The notes below the pieces were generated by a model, which made no database searches, had not been told where the DNA came from, and worked only from the letters and a program-made list of their open reading frames with translations. A DNA stretch of 64,000 nt, from assembly GCF_037652055.1 (NCBI RefSeq), contig NZ_JBBKAH010000002.1:1116001-1180000 (forward strand), read 5' to 3'. Shown here piece by piece: positions 55,138 to 63,497 of the stretch; within the stretch, counting starts at the first letter, position 1; each line of letters starts with the position of its first letter. The position numbers and the translations under genes were made by a program. This DNA is from Pelagibius sp037652055 (GTDB lineage: Bacteria; Pseudomonadota; Alphaproteobacteria; Kiloniellales; Kiloniellaceae).

Positions 55138-56736
55138 TCAGGCAGCCGCGCTCGACTCCAGGGTCACCGAATAGAGATCGTTGTTGTCGATGTCTTTCAG
55201 GGTGACGGTCATCGCCTCGGTCTCGCCATCGATGCGGACCTGACCGAAGAACTGAAGCTTCTCGGCGGGTGACAGGTTGGCCCTGCCGCCCGGGTTCTTG
55301 GTGTACATCACCTGCGGGCCAAAGGTGTTGTCCATCTCGCCGGGGCCGAAGGAGCCGGCGTGCACGGGGCCGGAGACGAACTCCCAGAACGGCTCGAAAT
55401 CCTGGAACTGCGCCTTGTTGGGATCGTAGTAGTGCGCGGCCGTATAGTGCACGTCGGCGGTCAGCCATACGGTCTGTTTGATGCCGCTGTGCTTGATGAA
55501 GCGCAGCAGGTCGGCGAAGTCGTGCTCGCGCCCCTTCACCGGGCCATCGCCGTTGGCGCCATTCTCGAAAGCCGGCAGGTCGCCTACCTTGTCCTTTACC
55601 TGAATGCCGATCGGCATGTCGGCCGCGATCACCTTCCAGGTCGCCTTGGAAGCAAGCAGTTCCTGCTTCAGCCACTTCAACTGCTCGGCGCCGAGGAAAT
55701 CGGTCTCGGGGCCGCGCTCGAGCTGGTCGTTGGCGCTGTTCGCGCCGCGGTAGCTGCGCATGTCGACGAAGAAGATGTCGAGCAGCGGGCCGTAGGAGAC
55801 CTTGCGGTAGATGCGCTCGGGATCGCCCAGCGTCGGGCGGATCGGCATGTACTCCAGGAAGGCGCGCTGCGCTCGGCTGGCCAGCAGGGAGGCGCTCTTC
55901 ACCGTGTAACGGTCGTCGGCGATCAGCATCTCGCCGGGGTACCAGTTGTTGGTGACCTCATGGTCGTCCCACTGCGAGAAGATCGGCACCTCGGCATTGA
56001 AGCGCCGCACGTTGTCGTCCATCAGGTTGTACTTGTAGTTGCCGCGGAACTCGGCCAGCGTCTCAGCGACCTTCGACTTCTCTTCGATCGTCACGTTCTT
56101 CCAGATGCTGCCGTCGGGCAGGGCAACCTCGGCCTGGATCGGGCCGTCGGCGTAGATGTTGTCGCCGGAGTGGATGAAGAAGTCCGGGCGGTTGTTCAGC
56201 ATGGTCTGGTAGCAGCGCATGCCGCCCCAATCCAGGTTGATGCCCCAGCCCTGGCCGGCGGTGTCGCCGGTCCACACGAAGCTGACGTCGCGCTTGTTGC
56301 CCGGCGCCGTGCGGAAGCGGCCCACCGTGGGCTCGCTCAGCAGATTCACGTCGGCGAGATCTTGCCACTGCAGGCGATAGAAGATGTCCTGGCCGGCGGG
56401 CAGGTCGGTCAGGTCCAGGCTGGCGGTGAAGTCGCTGGTCTCGATCGCCGCCGGCCCGCGCAGCTTGCGCGCGTTCTTGAAGGAGTCCGTAGTTGCGACT
56501 TCAACCATCAGGCGCGCCGGCCGGTCGGCGCGCGCCCAGATCATGCCGCTGTTGGTGGTGACGTCGCCGCTCTGGACGCCGTGGGTGAAGACCGGCCGGT
56601 TCACTTGGGCGATGGCCGGGGCGGCAAAGCCCAGCAAGCCGGCGCCGGCTAGCCCGGCGCCGGCGGCGGCGCCGCTGCGCAGCAGACTCCTGCGGGTAAT
56701 CGGGAGGGCGGTCCGGCGGAAAGACAGATGCGACAT
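55138..56736 (-). CDS. phoD: PhoD-type alkaline phosphatase, Tat-exported
   Basis: 532 residues. A twin-arginine signal (TRRSLLRSGAAAGAG, about 14-28, cleaved near AIAQ) sends the folded metalloenzyme to the periplasm, as in the PhoD family, which releases phosphate from mono- and diesters with Fe/Ca centres. The N-terminal PhoD_N domain (about 50-145) is followed by the metallophosphatase core with GDNIYADGP, WDDHEVTNNW and ADVHYTAAHYYDP. ATG at 56736 has AAGGAG upstream. It is divergent from a histidine kinase gene; I saw no convincing Pho box. Confidence 0.93.
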   Translation of the reverse strand: MSHLSFRRTALPITRRSLLRSGAAAGAGLAGAGLLGFAAPAIAQVNRPVFTHGVQSGDVTTNSGMIWARADRPARLMVEVATTDSFKNARKLRGPAAIETSDFTASLDLTDLPAGQDIFYRLQWQDLADVNLLSEPTVGRFRTAPGNKRDVSFVWTGDTAGQGWGINLDWGGMRCYQTMLNNRPDFFIHSGDNIYADGPIQAEVALPDGSIWKNVTIEEKSKVAETLAEFRGNYKYNLMDDNVRRFNAEVPIFSQWDDHEVTNNWYPGEMLIADDRYTVKSASLLASRAQRAFLEYMPIRPTLGDPERIYRKVSYGPLLDIFFVDMRSYRGANSANDQLERGPETDFLGAEQLKWLKQELLASKATWKVIAADMPIGIQVKDKVGDLPAFENGANGDGPVKGREHDFADLLRFIKHSGIKQTVWLTADVHYTAAHYYDPNKAQFQDFEPFWEFVSGPVHAGSFGPGEMDNTFGPQVMYTKNPGGRANLSPAEKLQFFGQVRIDGETEAMTVTLKDIDNNDLYSVTLESSAAA

Positions 56737-57044
56737 GATCTTCTCCTTGAGATCGGCGGGTACACGGGGGTCCGGCTCCGGGCGGAAGCGGGGATAGTTT
56801 CGGCCTCTGCGGGCCTTGGCTTGTGTGGTCGGCTCCGACTCTTGCCCGGCATGACTATCGCGCCGTCGATAACCTGCTGCTATTGCCGGGCAATGTCGCT
56901 CGCGCGTCAGTTTCGTGACGGTGGCAGAGGGGTCTGTGAGCAACCGGGAAAATGCTGCCAAAATGTTAATCTTCAACGTCTTTTAACCGTTCTCTGCTCG
57001 AATCATCCTGCATTACCCTGCCAGTTCGTGGAGAGATTCGGCCG

Positions 57045-59066
57045 TTGCCGACGAAAATGGAGTTGGCTGCGGAGCTTGCCCGGCTCCAGCGGCGCGTGGA
57101 GGAGGTCGAGCGGCTGGAGGCCGAACGGGCTCAGGCCGAGGCGGCCTTGCGCGAAAGCGAGGCGCGCCTGCGTGATTTCGCCGCCGCCGCTTCCGACTGG
57201 TTCTGGGAGATGGACGCAGACTTGCGCTTCTCCTTCATGTCGGAGCGTCTGCGCGACGTCACCGGGGTGGATCCGCGCCGCACCATCGGTAAGACCCGAC
57301 AGGAAATGGGCTCGGGCGACACTGACGGCGACAAGTGGCAGACGCATCTTGACGACCTCAGGGCGCACCGCCCGTTCCGTGACTTCCGATACATCTACGT
57401 TGCCGATAACGGCGACCGGCAATACTGGTCGATCAGCGGCGTGCCGCTGTTCGACGAGGCGGGCTGCTTCCTCGGTTACCGCGGCACAGGGCGCAATCTG
57501 ACCGAGGAATACCGCGCCCGTCGCATGGCCTTCGAGGCGCAGGATCTGCTGCTGCAGGCCGTCGAACATTTCTCTTCGGCGGTCGCCCTGTTCGACAGCG
57601 AAGATCGCCTGCTGCTGTTCAACGACGCTTACGTCGAGGTCTTCGCGTCCTGCGCCGATGCCATCGGTCCTGGCATGAAATTTGAGGACCTGGTCAGCCT
57701 GCAGGTGGACCATGGCCTTATCCGGGAAGCGGTCGGGCGCGAGGAAGAATGGGTGGCAGAGCGCATGGCGCGCCACCGCAACCCGGTCGAGGAGTTCGAG
57801 ACCCAGCGTTCCGATGGCCGCTGGACCCGCATCCGCGAAGAGCGCACGGCCAATGGCGGCCTCTTCCTGACTCTGACCGACATCACCGAGACCAAGACGA
57901 TGGAGCGCGCCGAGCGGGAGATCCGTGATCGCTTGCGCGCGGTTATCGATCACCTGCCCGCTGGTCTGGTGCTGAAGGATGACGGTGGCGCCTACATGCT
58001 CGCCAACCAGCAATTCCTGGAGCTCTACGGCCTGCAGGCGCACGAGGTGGTCGGCGGCACCGCTTTCGAGTACTTCCCGCAGCAGCAGGCCGAGGTAATC
58101 TCCGCACAGGACCGCACCGTGCTGCGCACCGGTATCCCGATGGAAGCAGAGATGGAGGTGACGCGGCTGGACGGAGAGAAGGTGTTCTGCATGATCACCC
58201 GCTTCCCGGTGCTCGATTCCGCCGGGCGCGCCATCGGTATCGGCGGCATCCATATGAACATCAGCGAGATGAAGGAGAAGGAGCGCCAGTTGCGCATCGC
58301 GCGCGACGAGGCCGAACGGGCCAACCACGCGAAGTCCGCCTTTCTCGCCAACATGAGCCACGAACTGCGCACGCCGCTGAACGCCATCATCGGCTTCTCG
58401 GAGATCATGGAGCAGGGCCTCTTCGGGCCGCTTGGCAATCCGCAGTACCGGGAGTACGCAGAAGACATCCGCCGCAGCGCCAGCCATCTGCTGTCGATCA
58501 TCAGCGACATTCTCGACCTTTCCAAGATCGAGGCCGGTCGCATGGAGCTGCACGAGGAGATGATCGACATCGCCTACGTGGTGAGCTCCTGCCGCACCAT
58601 CGTGAAGGAGGCCGCCGCCAATGCAGGCCTCGCGCTGCGCAGCCTGCTGCCGGACGATCTGCCGCCGCTCTATGCCGACAAGCGCTCGGTGCGCCAGATC
58701 CTGCTCAACCTCTTGTCCAACGCGATCAAGTTCACGCCCGAAGGGGGCGGCGTCATGGTCGAGGCGATGCTGGAGCCCTCGGGCGACCTCGCGCTCGTCG
58801 TGCGCGATACCGGCGTTGGCATGACGGCCGAGGGCATTGAAATCGTGCTGCAGCCCTTTGGACAGATCGAGAGCGCACACACCCGCACCCACAACGGCAC
58901 CGGCCTCGGGCTGCCAATCTCGAAATCGCTGGCAGAATTGCACGGTGGATCGATGAAGGTGGAGAGCGAAGTGGGCAAGGGGACCTCGGTCACCGTCCGC
59001 TTCCCGGCCCGGCGGGTCGGTAGCCGTGCCGTCTTCGATGCCGGGAACGGGCGTCGCTCCGCCTGA
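57045..59066 (+). CDS. Soluble multi-PAS sensor histidine kinase
   Basis: 673 residues. A short coiled coil (about 5-40) is followed by three PAS domains (about 45-150, 160-280 and 290-410), a HisKA domain with phospho-accepting His439 in ANMSHELRTPLNAIIGFSEI, and a HATPase_c domain: N box NLLSNAIKFTPEGG, G1 DTGVGMTAEG, G2 GTGLGLPISKSLAELHGG. There is no transmembrane helix, so it senses a cytoplasmic signal. No receiver domain and no adjacent response regulator: an orphan. TTG at 57045 was chosen because GGAGAG lies nine bases upstream; an in-frame ATG is at 57057. Confidence 0.92.
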   Translation: MPTKMELAAELARLQRRVEEVERLEAERAQAEAALRESEARLRDFAAAASDWFWEMDADLRFSFMSERLRDVTGVDPRRTIGKTRQEMGSGDTDGDKWQTHLDDLRAHRPFRDFRYIYVADNGDRQYWSISGVPLFDEAGCFLGYRGTGRNLTEEYRARRMAFEAQDLLLQAVEHFSSAVALFDSEDRLLLFNDAYVEVFASCADAIGPGMKFEDLVSLQVDHGLIREAVGREEEWVAERMARHRNPVEEFETQRSDGRWTRIREERTANGGLFLTLTDITETKTMERAEREIRDRLRAVIDHLPAGLVLKDDGGAYMLANQQFLELYGLQAHEVVGGTAFEYFPQQQAEVISAQDRTVLRTGIPMEAEMEVTRLDGEKVFCMITRFPVLDSAGRAIGIGGIHMNISEMKEKERQLRIARDEAERANHAKSAFLANMSHELRTPLNAIIGFSEIMEQGLFGPLGNPQYREYAEDIRRSASHLLSIISDILDLSKIEAGRMELHEEMIDIAYVVSSCRTIVKEAAANAGLALRSLLPDDLPPLYADKRSVRQILLNLLSNAIKFTPEGGGVMVEAMLEPSGDLALVVRDTGVGMTAEGIEIVLQPFGQIESAHTRTHNGTGLGLPISKSLAELHGGSMKVESEVGKGTSVTVRFPARRVGSRAVFDAGNGRRSA

Positions 59067-59076
59067 GAGCCGCCCG

Positions 59077-60852
59077 CTACAACGGGAAGACCAGCAGAAT
59101 CATCGGTATCGAGACCGCGACCACCAGGATCTCCAGCGGCAGGCCCATGCGCCAGTAGTCGCCGAAGCGGTAGCCGCCCGGCCCCAGGATGAGGGCATTG
59201 TTCTGATGCCCGATGGGCGTCAGGAAGGCGCAGGAAGCGGCGATGGCGACGGCCATCAGGAAGGGGTCGGCATCGACGTCCAGGCGCTCCGCCACCGTCG
59301 CGCCGATCGGGGCCATGACCACCGCGGTGGCAGCATTGTTCAGAATGTCCGAGAGCGTCATTGTGACGACCATCACGATTACCAGCACCGCAACCGCCGG
59401 CAGCCCCGCTGTCAAATCGACCAGCCCGTTGGCGATCAGCGTAGTAGCGCCGGTGCTTTGCAGCGCGCCGCCGACCGGGATCAGCGAGCCGAGCAGGACG
59501 ATCACCGACCAGTCGATGCCGTCGTAGAGTTCGCGCACGTTCATCAGGTCGAGTGCCACCAGCACCACGATGGCGATGCCGAAAGCGATGTGAATCGGCA
59601 CGATGCCGAAGCTGGCGGCGAGGATCGCCGCGGCGAAGACGGCGATCACCGCCGGGCCCTTGCTGCGTTTGCCGAAGTGCATCTCGCGTTCGGCCAGCGG
59701 CAGGATGCCGTAGGGTGTCACCAGGTCGGCGAGCTGCTCCTTCTCGCCGTGCAGCAGCAGAACGTCTCCGGGACGGATGCGGAAGGAGCGCAGGCGGCCG
59801 TGATAGTGCTGGCCTTGGCGCGAGACCCCGAGCAGGGTGATGCCGCGCAGCGCGAAGAGATGCAGTGAACCGACCAGGCGGCCGTCGAGGCGCGAGCCCG
59901 GCGCCACCACGCCCTCCATCAGCGTCGCGTCCTCCGACATTTTGCGCGCGCCGACGCCGGACGCCTCGGCGCCGATCTCCAGTTCCAGCGTGCTGACGAA
60001 CTTGTCGATCTCCTCCGGCGCGGCCTCGATCTTCAGAATGTCGCCGGCTCGCAGCTCCTTGCGCGTCGAGGCCGGAAAGGCCCGCTCGTCGCGGATCTGG
60101 TCCATGATGACCACGTCGATGTCCTTGACCAGCTCATCGATCTCTCGCAGGGTCTTGCCGACGTGCGGGTTGCCCTCCGGAACGCGGGCTTCGGTCACGT
60201 ATGCCTCGATGTCGAACAGCTCGCCCTTGGGGCGCGCGCCGCCGCGCTGCGGCACCAGGCGCCAGCCGATCAGGGCAACAAAGGCCACGCCGGCCGCAGC
60301 GACGGCGAGGCCCACGGGTGTGAAGTCGAACATGCTAAAGTTGCTGCCGGTCAGCTGGCCGCGGTAACTGGCGACGATGATGTTAGGTGGCGTGCCGATC
60401 AGGGTGATGAGGCCGCCCAGCATCGAGCCGAAGGACAGTGGCATCAGGATAATGCTGGGCGAACGCGCCGCCTTGCGCGCCGACTGGATCGCCATGGGCA
60501 TCAGGATGCCCAGCGCGCCGACATTGTTCATCACCGCCGACATGGCCGCGCCGATGCCGGCCACGGCGCCGACGTGCGTGGTCGTGCGCCCGGATGCCGG
60601 CCGTACCAGTTGGGTGAGGCGGTCCACGGCGCCGGTGCTGGCCAGTACCCGGCTCAGCACCAGTACGGCGGCGACGGTTATGGTGGCCGGGTGGCCGAAG
60701 CCGTCGAAGGCGCCCTCCGGCGCCACGAGGCCCGTGGCGACAGCCGCCATCAAGGCGGCGAAGGCGACCACGTCGTAGCGCCAGCGGCCCCATACCAGAA
60801 GGGCGAAGAGCGCCAGCAGGATGGCGAAGATCACGGCTTGATCGATGGTCAC
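59077..60852 (-). CDS. SLC13-family permease with two RCK_C domains
   Basis: 591 residues. The N-terminal membrane half (about 1-185) has MNNVGALGILMPMAIQSAR and GTPPNIIVASYRG, both typical of SLC13/DASS or ArsB-like permeases. A cytoplasmic insert holds two TrkA-C/RCK_C domains (about 205-375), and a C-terminal membrane half follows, with SDILNNAATAVVMAPIG and FLTPIGHQNN. Such chimeras are putative sodium-coupled anion (sulfate or dicarboxylate) carriers gated by a ligand on the RCK domains. GTG at 60852 (MTIDQAVIFAILLALFALL) is the likely start. Confidence 0.9.
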   Translation of the reverse strand: MTIDQAVIFAILLALFALLVWGRWRYDVVAFAALMAAVATGLVAPEGAFDGFGHPATITVAAVLVLSRVLASTGAVDRLTQLVRPASGRTTTHVGAVAGIGAAMSAVMNNVGALGILMPMAIQSARKAARSPSIILMPLSFGSMLGGLITLIGTPPNIIVASYRGQLTGSNFSMFDFTPVGLAVAAAGVAFVALIGWRLVPQRGGARPKGELFDIEAYVTEARVPEGNPHVGKTLREIDELVKDIDVVIMDQIRDERAFPASTRKELRAGDILKIEAAPEEIDKFVSTLELEIGAEASGVGARKMSEDATLMEGVVAPGSRLDGRLVGSLHLFALRGITLLGVSRQGQHYHGRLRSFRIRPGDVLLLHGEKEQLADLVTPYGILPLAEREMHFGKRSKGPAVIAVFAAAILAASFGIVPIHIAFGIAIVVLVALDLMNVRELYDGIDWSVIVLLGSLIPVGGALQSTGATTLIANGLVDLTAGLPAVAVLVIVMVVTMTLSDILNNAATAVVMAPIGATVAERLDVDADPFLMAVAIAASCAFLTPIGHQNNALILGPGGYRFGDYWRMGLPLEILVVAVSIPMILLVFPL

Positions 60853-60996
60853 GGCGATTCTGCGGGCTCCCGGGAATGCGAGGACGTGGCGGCGGATATG
60901 ACCTTGGGCGCGGGCGATTGTGTCACTGCCGCCGGGCCGGTGCAAAACCTTAGGATTGCAGCCGGATTCCAGTCCACGCTGTTCGGGAAACGGCGC

Positions 60997-61024
60997 TTTC
61001 ACGGCCTCTCACAACGCCGTGAAA
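60997..61024. promoter_or_regulatory. Inverted repeat in the SLC13 / MerA-like intergenic region
   Basis: TTTCACGGC (60997-61005) and GCCGTGAAA (61016-61024) form a perfect 9-bp inverted repeat with a 10-base spacer, extendable with one bulge. It lies about 145 bases before each divergent gene. Either a regulator site or a transcript hairpin. The rest of 60853-61143 shows no gene. Confidence 0.5.
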
Positions 61025-61143
61025 AGCCTTTGGTTGCATCCGAGGCTGCTTATCTGAACCCTACCGGCCTCGGATTCTCCGTCCTTTATCTTTGTTTGAT
61101 AGAGTGGCGACGAGGGCCGGCAAGGGGGCAGAGGAATCGCAGT

Positions 61144-62586
61144 ATGGCTAACATCATCGAGGCCGATCTCTGTGTCATCGGTGCGGGCTCCGGCGGGCTG
61201 TCGGTGGCCGCCGGCGCCGTTCAGATGGGCGCGCGCGTGGTGCTGATCGAGAAGGGCAAGATGGGCGGCGACTGTCTCAACAGCGGCTGCGTACCCTCAA
61301 AGGCGCTGATCGCCGCCGCCGCGGCAGGGGACGCGATGCGCCATGCCGGCCGCTTCGGCGTCAGCGGCCAGGAACCCGGGGTCGACTTCGCCGCTGTGCG
61401 TGACCATGTCCGTGGCGTCATCGCCGGCATCGCGCCGCACGATTCGGTGGAGCGCTTCGAGGGGCTGGGCGTCACCGTGATCCAGGCTGCCGCGCAATTC
61501 ACCGGCCGGCGCGAGGTCGTGGCCGGCAACACTACAGTGCGGGCCAGGCGCTTCGTGGTCGCCACCGGCTCGACGCCCGCCGTGCCGCCGATCCCCGGGC
61601 TGGAGGCGGTACCCTACCTGACCAACGAGACGGTATTCGACCTCGCCGAACGGCCCGAGCACCTCATCGTCATCGGCGGCGGGCCGATCGGCGCTGAATT
61701 GGCGCAAGCACACCGACGCCTGGGTGTCCGTGTCTCGCTCTTGGAAATGTTCAAGGTGCTCGGCAAGGACGACCCTGAGGTGACCGCCGTCGCGCGCCGC
61801 CGCCTCGCCTCGGATGGCGTCGAGATCCACGAAGGCATTCAGATCAAGGCGGTCTCCAGGCAGGGCGACGCGATCGGCGTCACCATCGAAAAGAACGGAG
61901 TCGAGACGACGCTCAGCGGTTCCCACGTGTTGGTTGCCGCCGGACGCAAGGCCACCGTCGAAGGGCTGGGCCTGGATGTCGCCGGCGTTTCCTACTCCGC
62001 CAAGGGCGTCGCGGTCGACCGCCGCCTGCGCAGCAGCAACAAACGTATCTTCGCCGTTGGCGATGTTGCCCTGGTGGAAGGCCTCGGCGCCTACCAGTTC
62101 ACCCACGTGGCCGGCTATCATGCCGGGATCGTCATCCGCAACGCGCTCTTCAAGCTGCCGGCCAAGGTAGATTACGGGGCGCTGCCCTGGGTGACCTTTA
62201 CCGATCCGGAGATCGCCCACGTCGGCCTGACCGAGGCGCAGGCGCGCGAGAAGCACGGAGACAAGGTGGCGGTGCTGACCGCGCTCTTCGCGGAGAATGA
62301 CCGTGCCCGCACCGAGCGCGCGACCGAGGGTCTGGTGAAGGTGGTGGTCGGATCGCGCGGGCGCATCCTCGGCGCCTCTATCGCCGGGCGTCATGCCGGC
62401 GAGCTCCTGCAGCCCTGGGTGCTCGCTATCGGCCAGCGCCTCAAGATCGGCGCCATGGCGAACATGATCGCGCCCTATCCCACCCTCGGGGAAGCGAGCA
62501 AGCGCGCCGCAGGCAACTATTACACGCCGACCCTGTTCAGCGATCGCACGCAAAAGATCGTGCGCTTCCTGCAGTGGTTCGGCTGA
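61144..62586 (+). CDS. MerA/Lpd-like FAD disulfide oxidoreductase
   Basis: 480 residues. FAD motif GAGSGGLSVAAGAVQMGARV, redox disulfide Cys44/Cys49 in GGDCLNSGCVPSKAL, NAD motif VIGGGPIGAELAQAHRRLG, and the second FAD motif FAVGDVALVEG. The C-terminal His-Glu dyad of lipoamide dehydrogenase (HPTLSE) is replaced by YPTLGE, as in mercuric-reductase-like enzymes. The N-terminal HMA domain and the C-terminal Cys pair of true MerA are missing, so mercury reduction is unlikely. It pairs with a TVP38/TMEM64 gene 13 bases downstream, a recurrent arrangement; the substrate is unknown. Confidence 0.9.
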   Translation: MANIIEADLCVIGAGSGGLSVAAGAVQMGARVVLIEKGKMGGDCLNSGCVPSKALIAAAAAGDAMRHAGRFGVSGQEPGVDFAAVRDHVRGVIAGIAPHDSVERFEGLGVTVIQAAAQFTGRREVVAGNTTVRARRFVVATGSTPAVPPIPGLEAVPYLTNETVFDLAERPEHLIVIGGGPIGAELAQAHRRLGVRVSLLEMFKVLGKDDPEVTAVARRRLASDGVEIHEGIQIKAVSRQGDAIGVTIEKNGVETTLSGSHVLVAAGRKATVEGLGLDVAGVSYSAKGVAVDRRLRSSNKRIFAVGDVALVEGLGAYQFTHVAGYHAGIVIRNALFKLPAKVDYGALPWVTFTDPEIAHVGLTEAQAREKHGDKVAVLTALFAENDRARTERATEGLVKVVVGSRGRILGASIAGRHAGELLQPWVLAIGQRLKIGAMANMIAPYPTLGEASKRAAGNYYTPTLFSDRTQKIVRFLQWFG

Positions 62587-62599
62587 GAGAGTCCTTTCT

Positions 62600-63346
62600 A
62601 TGAGCGAGTTGAGCGAAGAGATCGACGTCAAGCCGGCGGGCCGGCCATTGCTGCGCCGGCTGCTGCCGCTGCTGGTTCTGGCTGCAGCCGTTGCTCTGGC
62701 TTTTGCCCTGGGTCTGCAGGACTATGTCAGCCTGGAGAACCTACGTACGCATCGCGCCGAACTGAATGCCTTCGTAGCAGAGCAAGGCGTCATCGCCGCT
62801 CTCGTATTCATCGCCGTCTATGCCGTGACCACGTTGCTTATTCTGCCGGTCGGGGCCGTGCTCACCATCATCGGCGGCTTTCTCTTCGGCGCAACGCTTG
62901 CAACGATCTACGTCATGCTGGGCGCCACCTTGGGTGCGACGATCCTCTTCACCATAGCCCGCAGTGCCCTCGGCGATCTCTTTCGCGCCAAGGCCGGCCC
63001 TGCGCTGGAGCGGATGGAGGCGGGGTTCCGCGAGAACGAGTTCAGCTACATGCTGCTGCTCCGCCTCGTCCCGCTGTTTCCCTTCTTCATCGTGAATGTC
63101 GCGCCGGCATTCCTCGGCGTTTCGCTACGCACCTATGTCGTTTGCACCTTTGTCGGCATCGTCCCCGGCACCCTGGTCTTTGCGCTGGCCGGGGGAGGCC
63201 TCGGATCGGTGTTCGATGGTGGCGGCGCCTTTACGGTGGAAAGCGTGCTGACGCCGCAGATCATTGCCGGCCTCGTCGGCCTCTCGTTGCTTTCCCTGCT
63301 GCCGGTCGCCTATAAGCACCTCAAGGCACGCCGCCAGGCCCGCTGA
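62600..63346 (+). CDS. TVP38/TMEM64 (DedA-like, VTT domain) membrane protein
   Basis: 248 residues with about six hydrophobic segments. A first helix (about 19-40) is followed by the VTT core: AVYAVTTLLILPVGAVLTIIGGFLFGATLATIYVMLGATLGATILFTIARSALG, then RLVPLFPFFIVNVAPAFLGV and IVPGTLVFALAGGG. The conserved Gly-Phe-Phe/Gly pattern and membrane-reentrant Arg-Pro loop are family traits. Eukaryotic and bacterial relatives move or flip lipids; the role here is inferred. It follows the flavoprotein gene by 13 bases, so the two are likely co-expressed. Confidence 0.9.
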   Translation: MSELSEEIDVKPAGRPLLRRLLPLLVLAAAVALAFALGLQDYVSLENLRTHRAELNAFVAEQGVIAALVFIAVYAVTTLLILPVGAVLTIIGGFLFGATLATIYVMLGATLGATILFTIARSALGDLFRAKAGPALERMEAGFRENEFSYMLLLRLVPLFPFFIVNVAPAFLGVSLRTYVVCTFVGIVPGTLVFALAGGGLGSVFDGGGAFTVESVLTPQIIAGLVGLSLLSLLPVAYKHLKARRQAR

Positions 63347-63497
63347 AACGCGGGCGCCGCCCGCTGGCCCCAGGCGCCGATTGGATCTGGCCCTCTATGA
63401 AGCGGCCTTGAGGCTTGATATACCTGGGGGATCGCAAGGGGTGGCGCCGTTTTCGGCCCTGCCCGCAACGCGGATTCCAGCCAAGCGGAGAAGTGCC

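Noticed and set aside
56737..57044. Pho box upstream of phoD
   Set aside because: Only a CGTCA/TGACG-like dyad was seen; the two spaced 7-mer direct repeats of a PhoB site could not be identified with confidence.
61144..62586. Mercury resistance locus
   Set aside because: The flavoprotein lacks the HMA domain and C-terminal Cys pair, and no merR, merT or merP is nearby.
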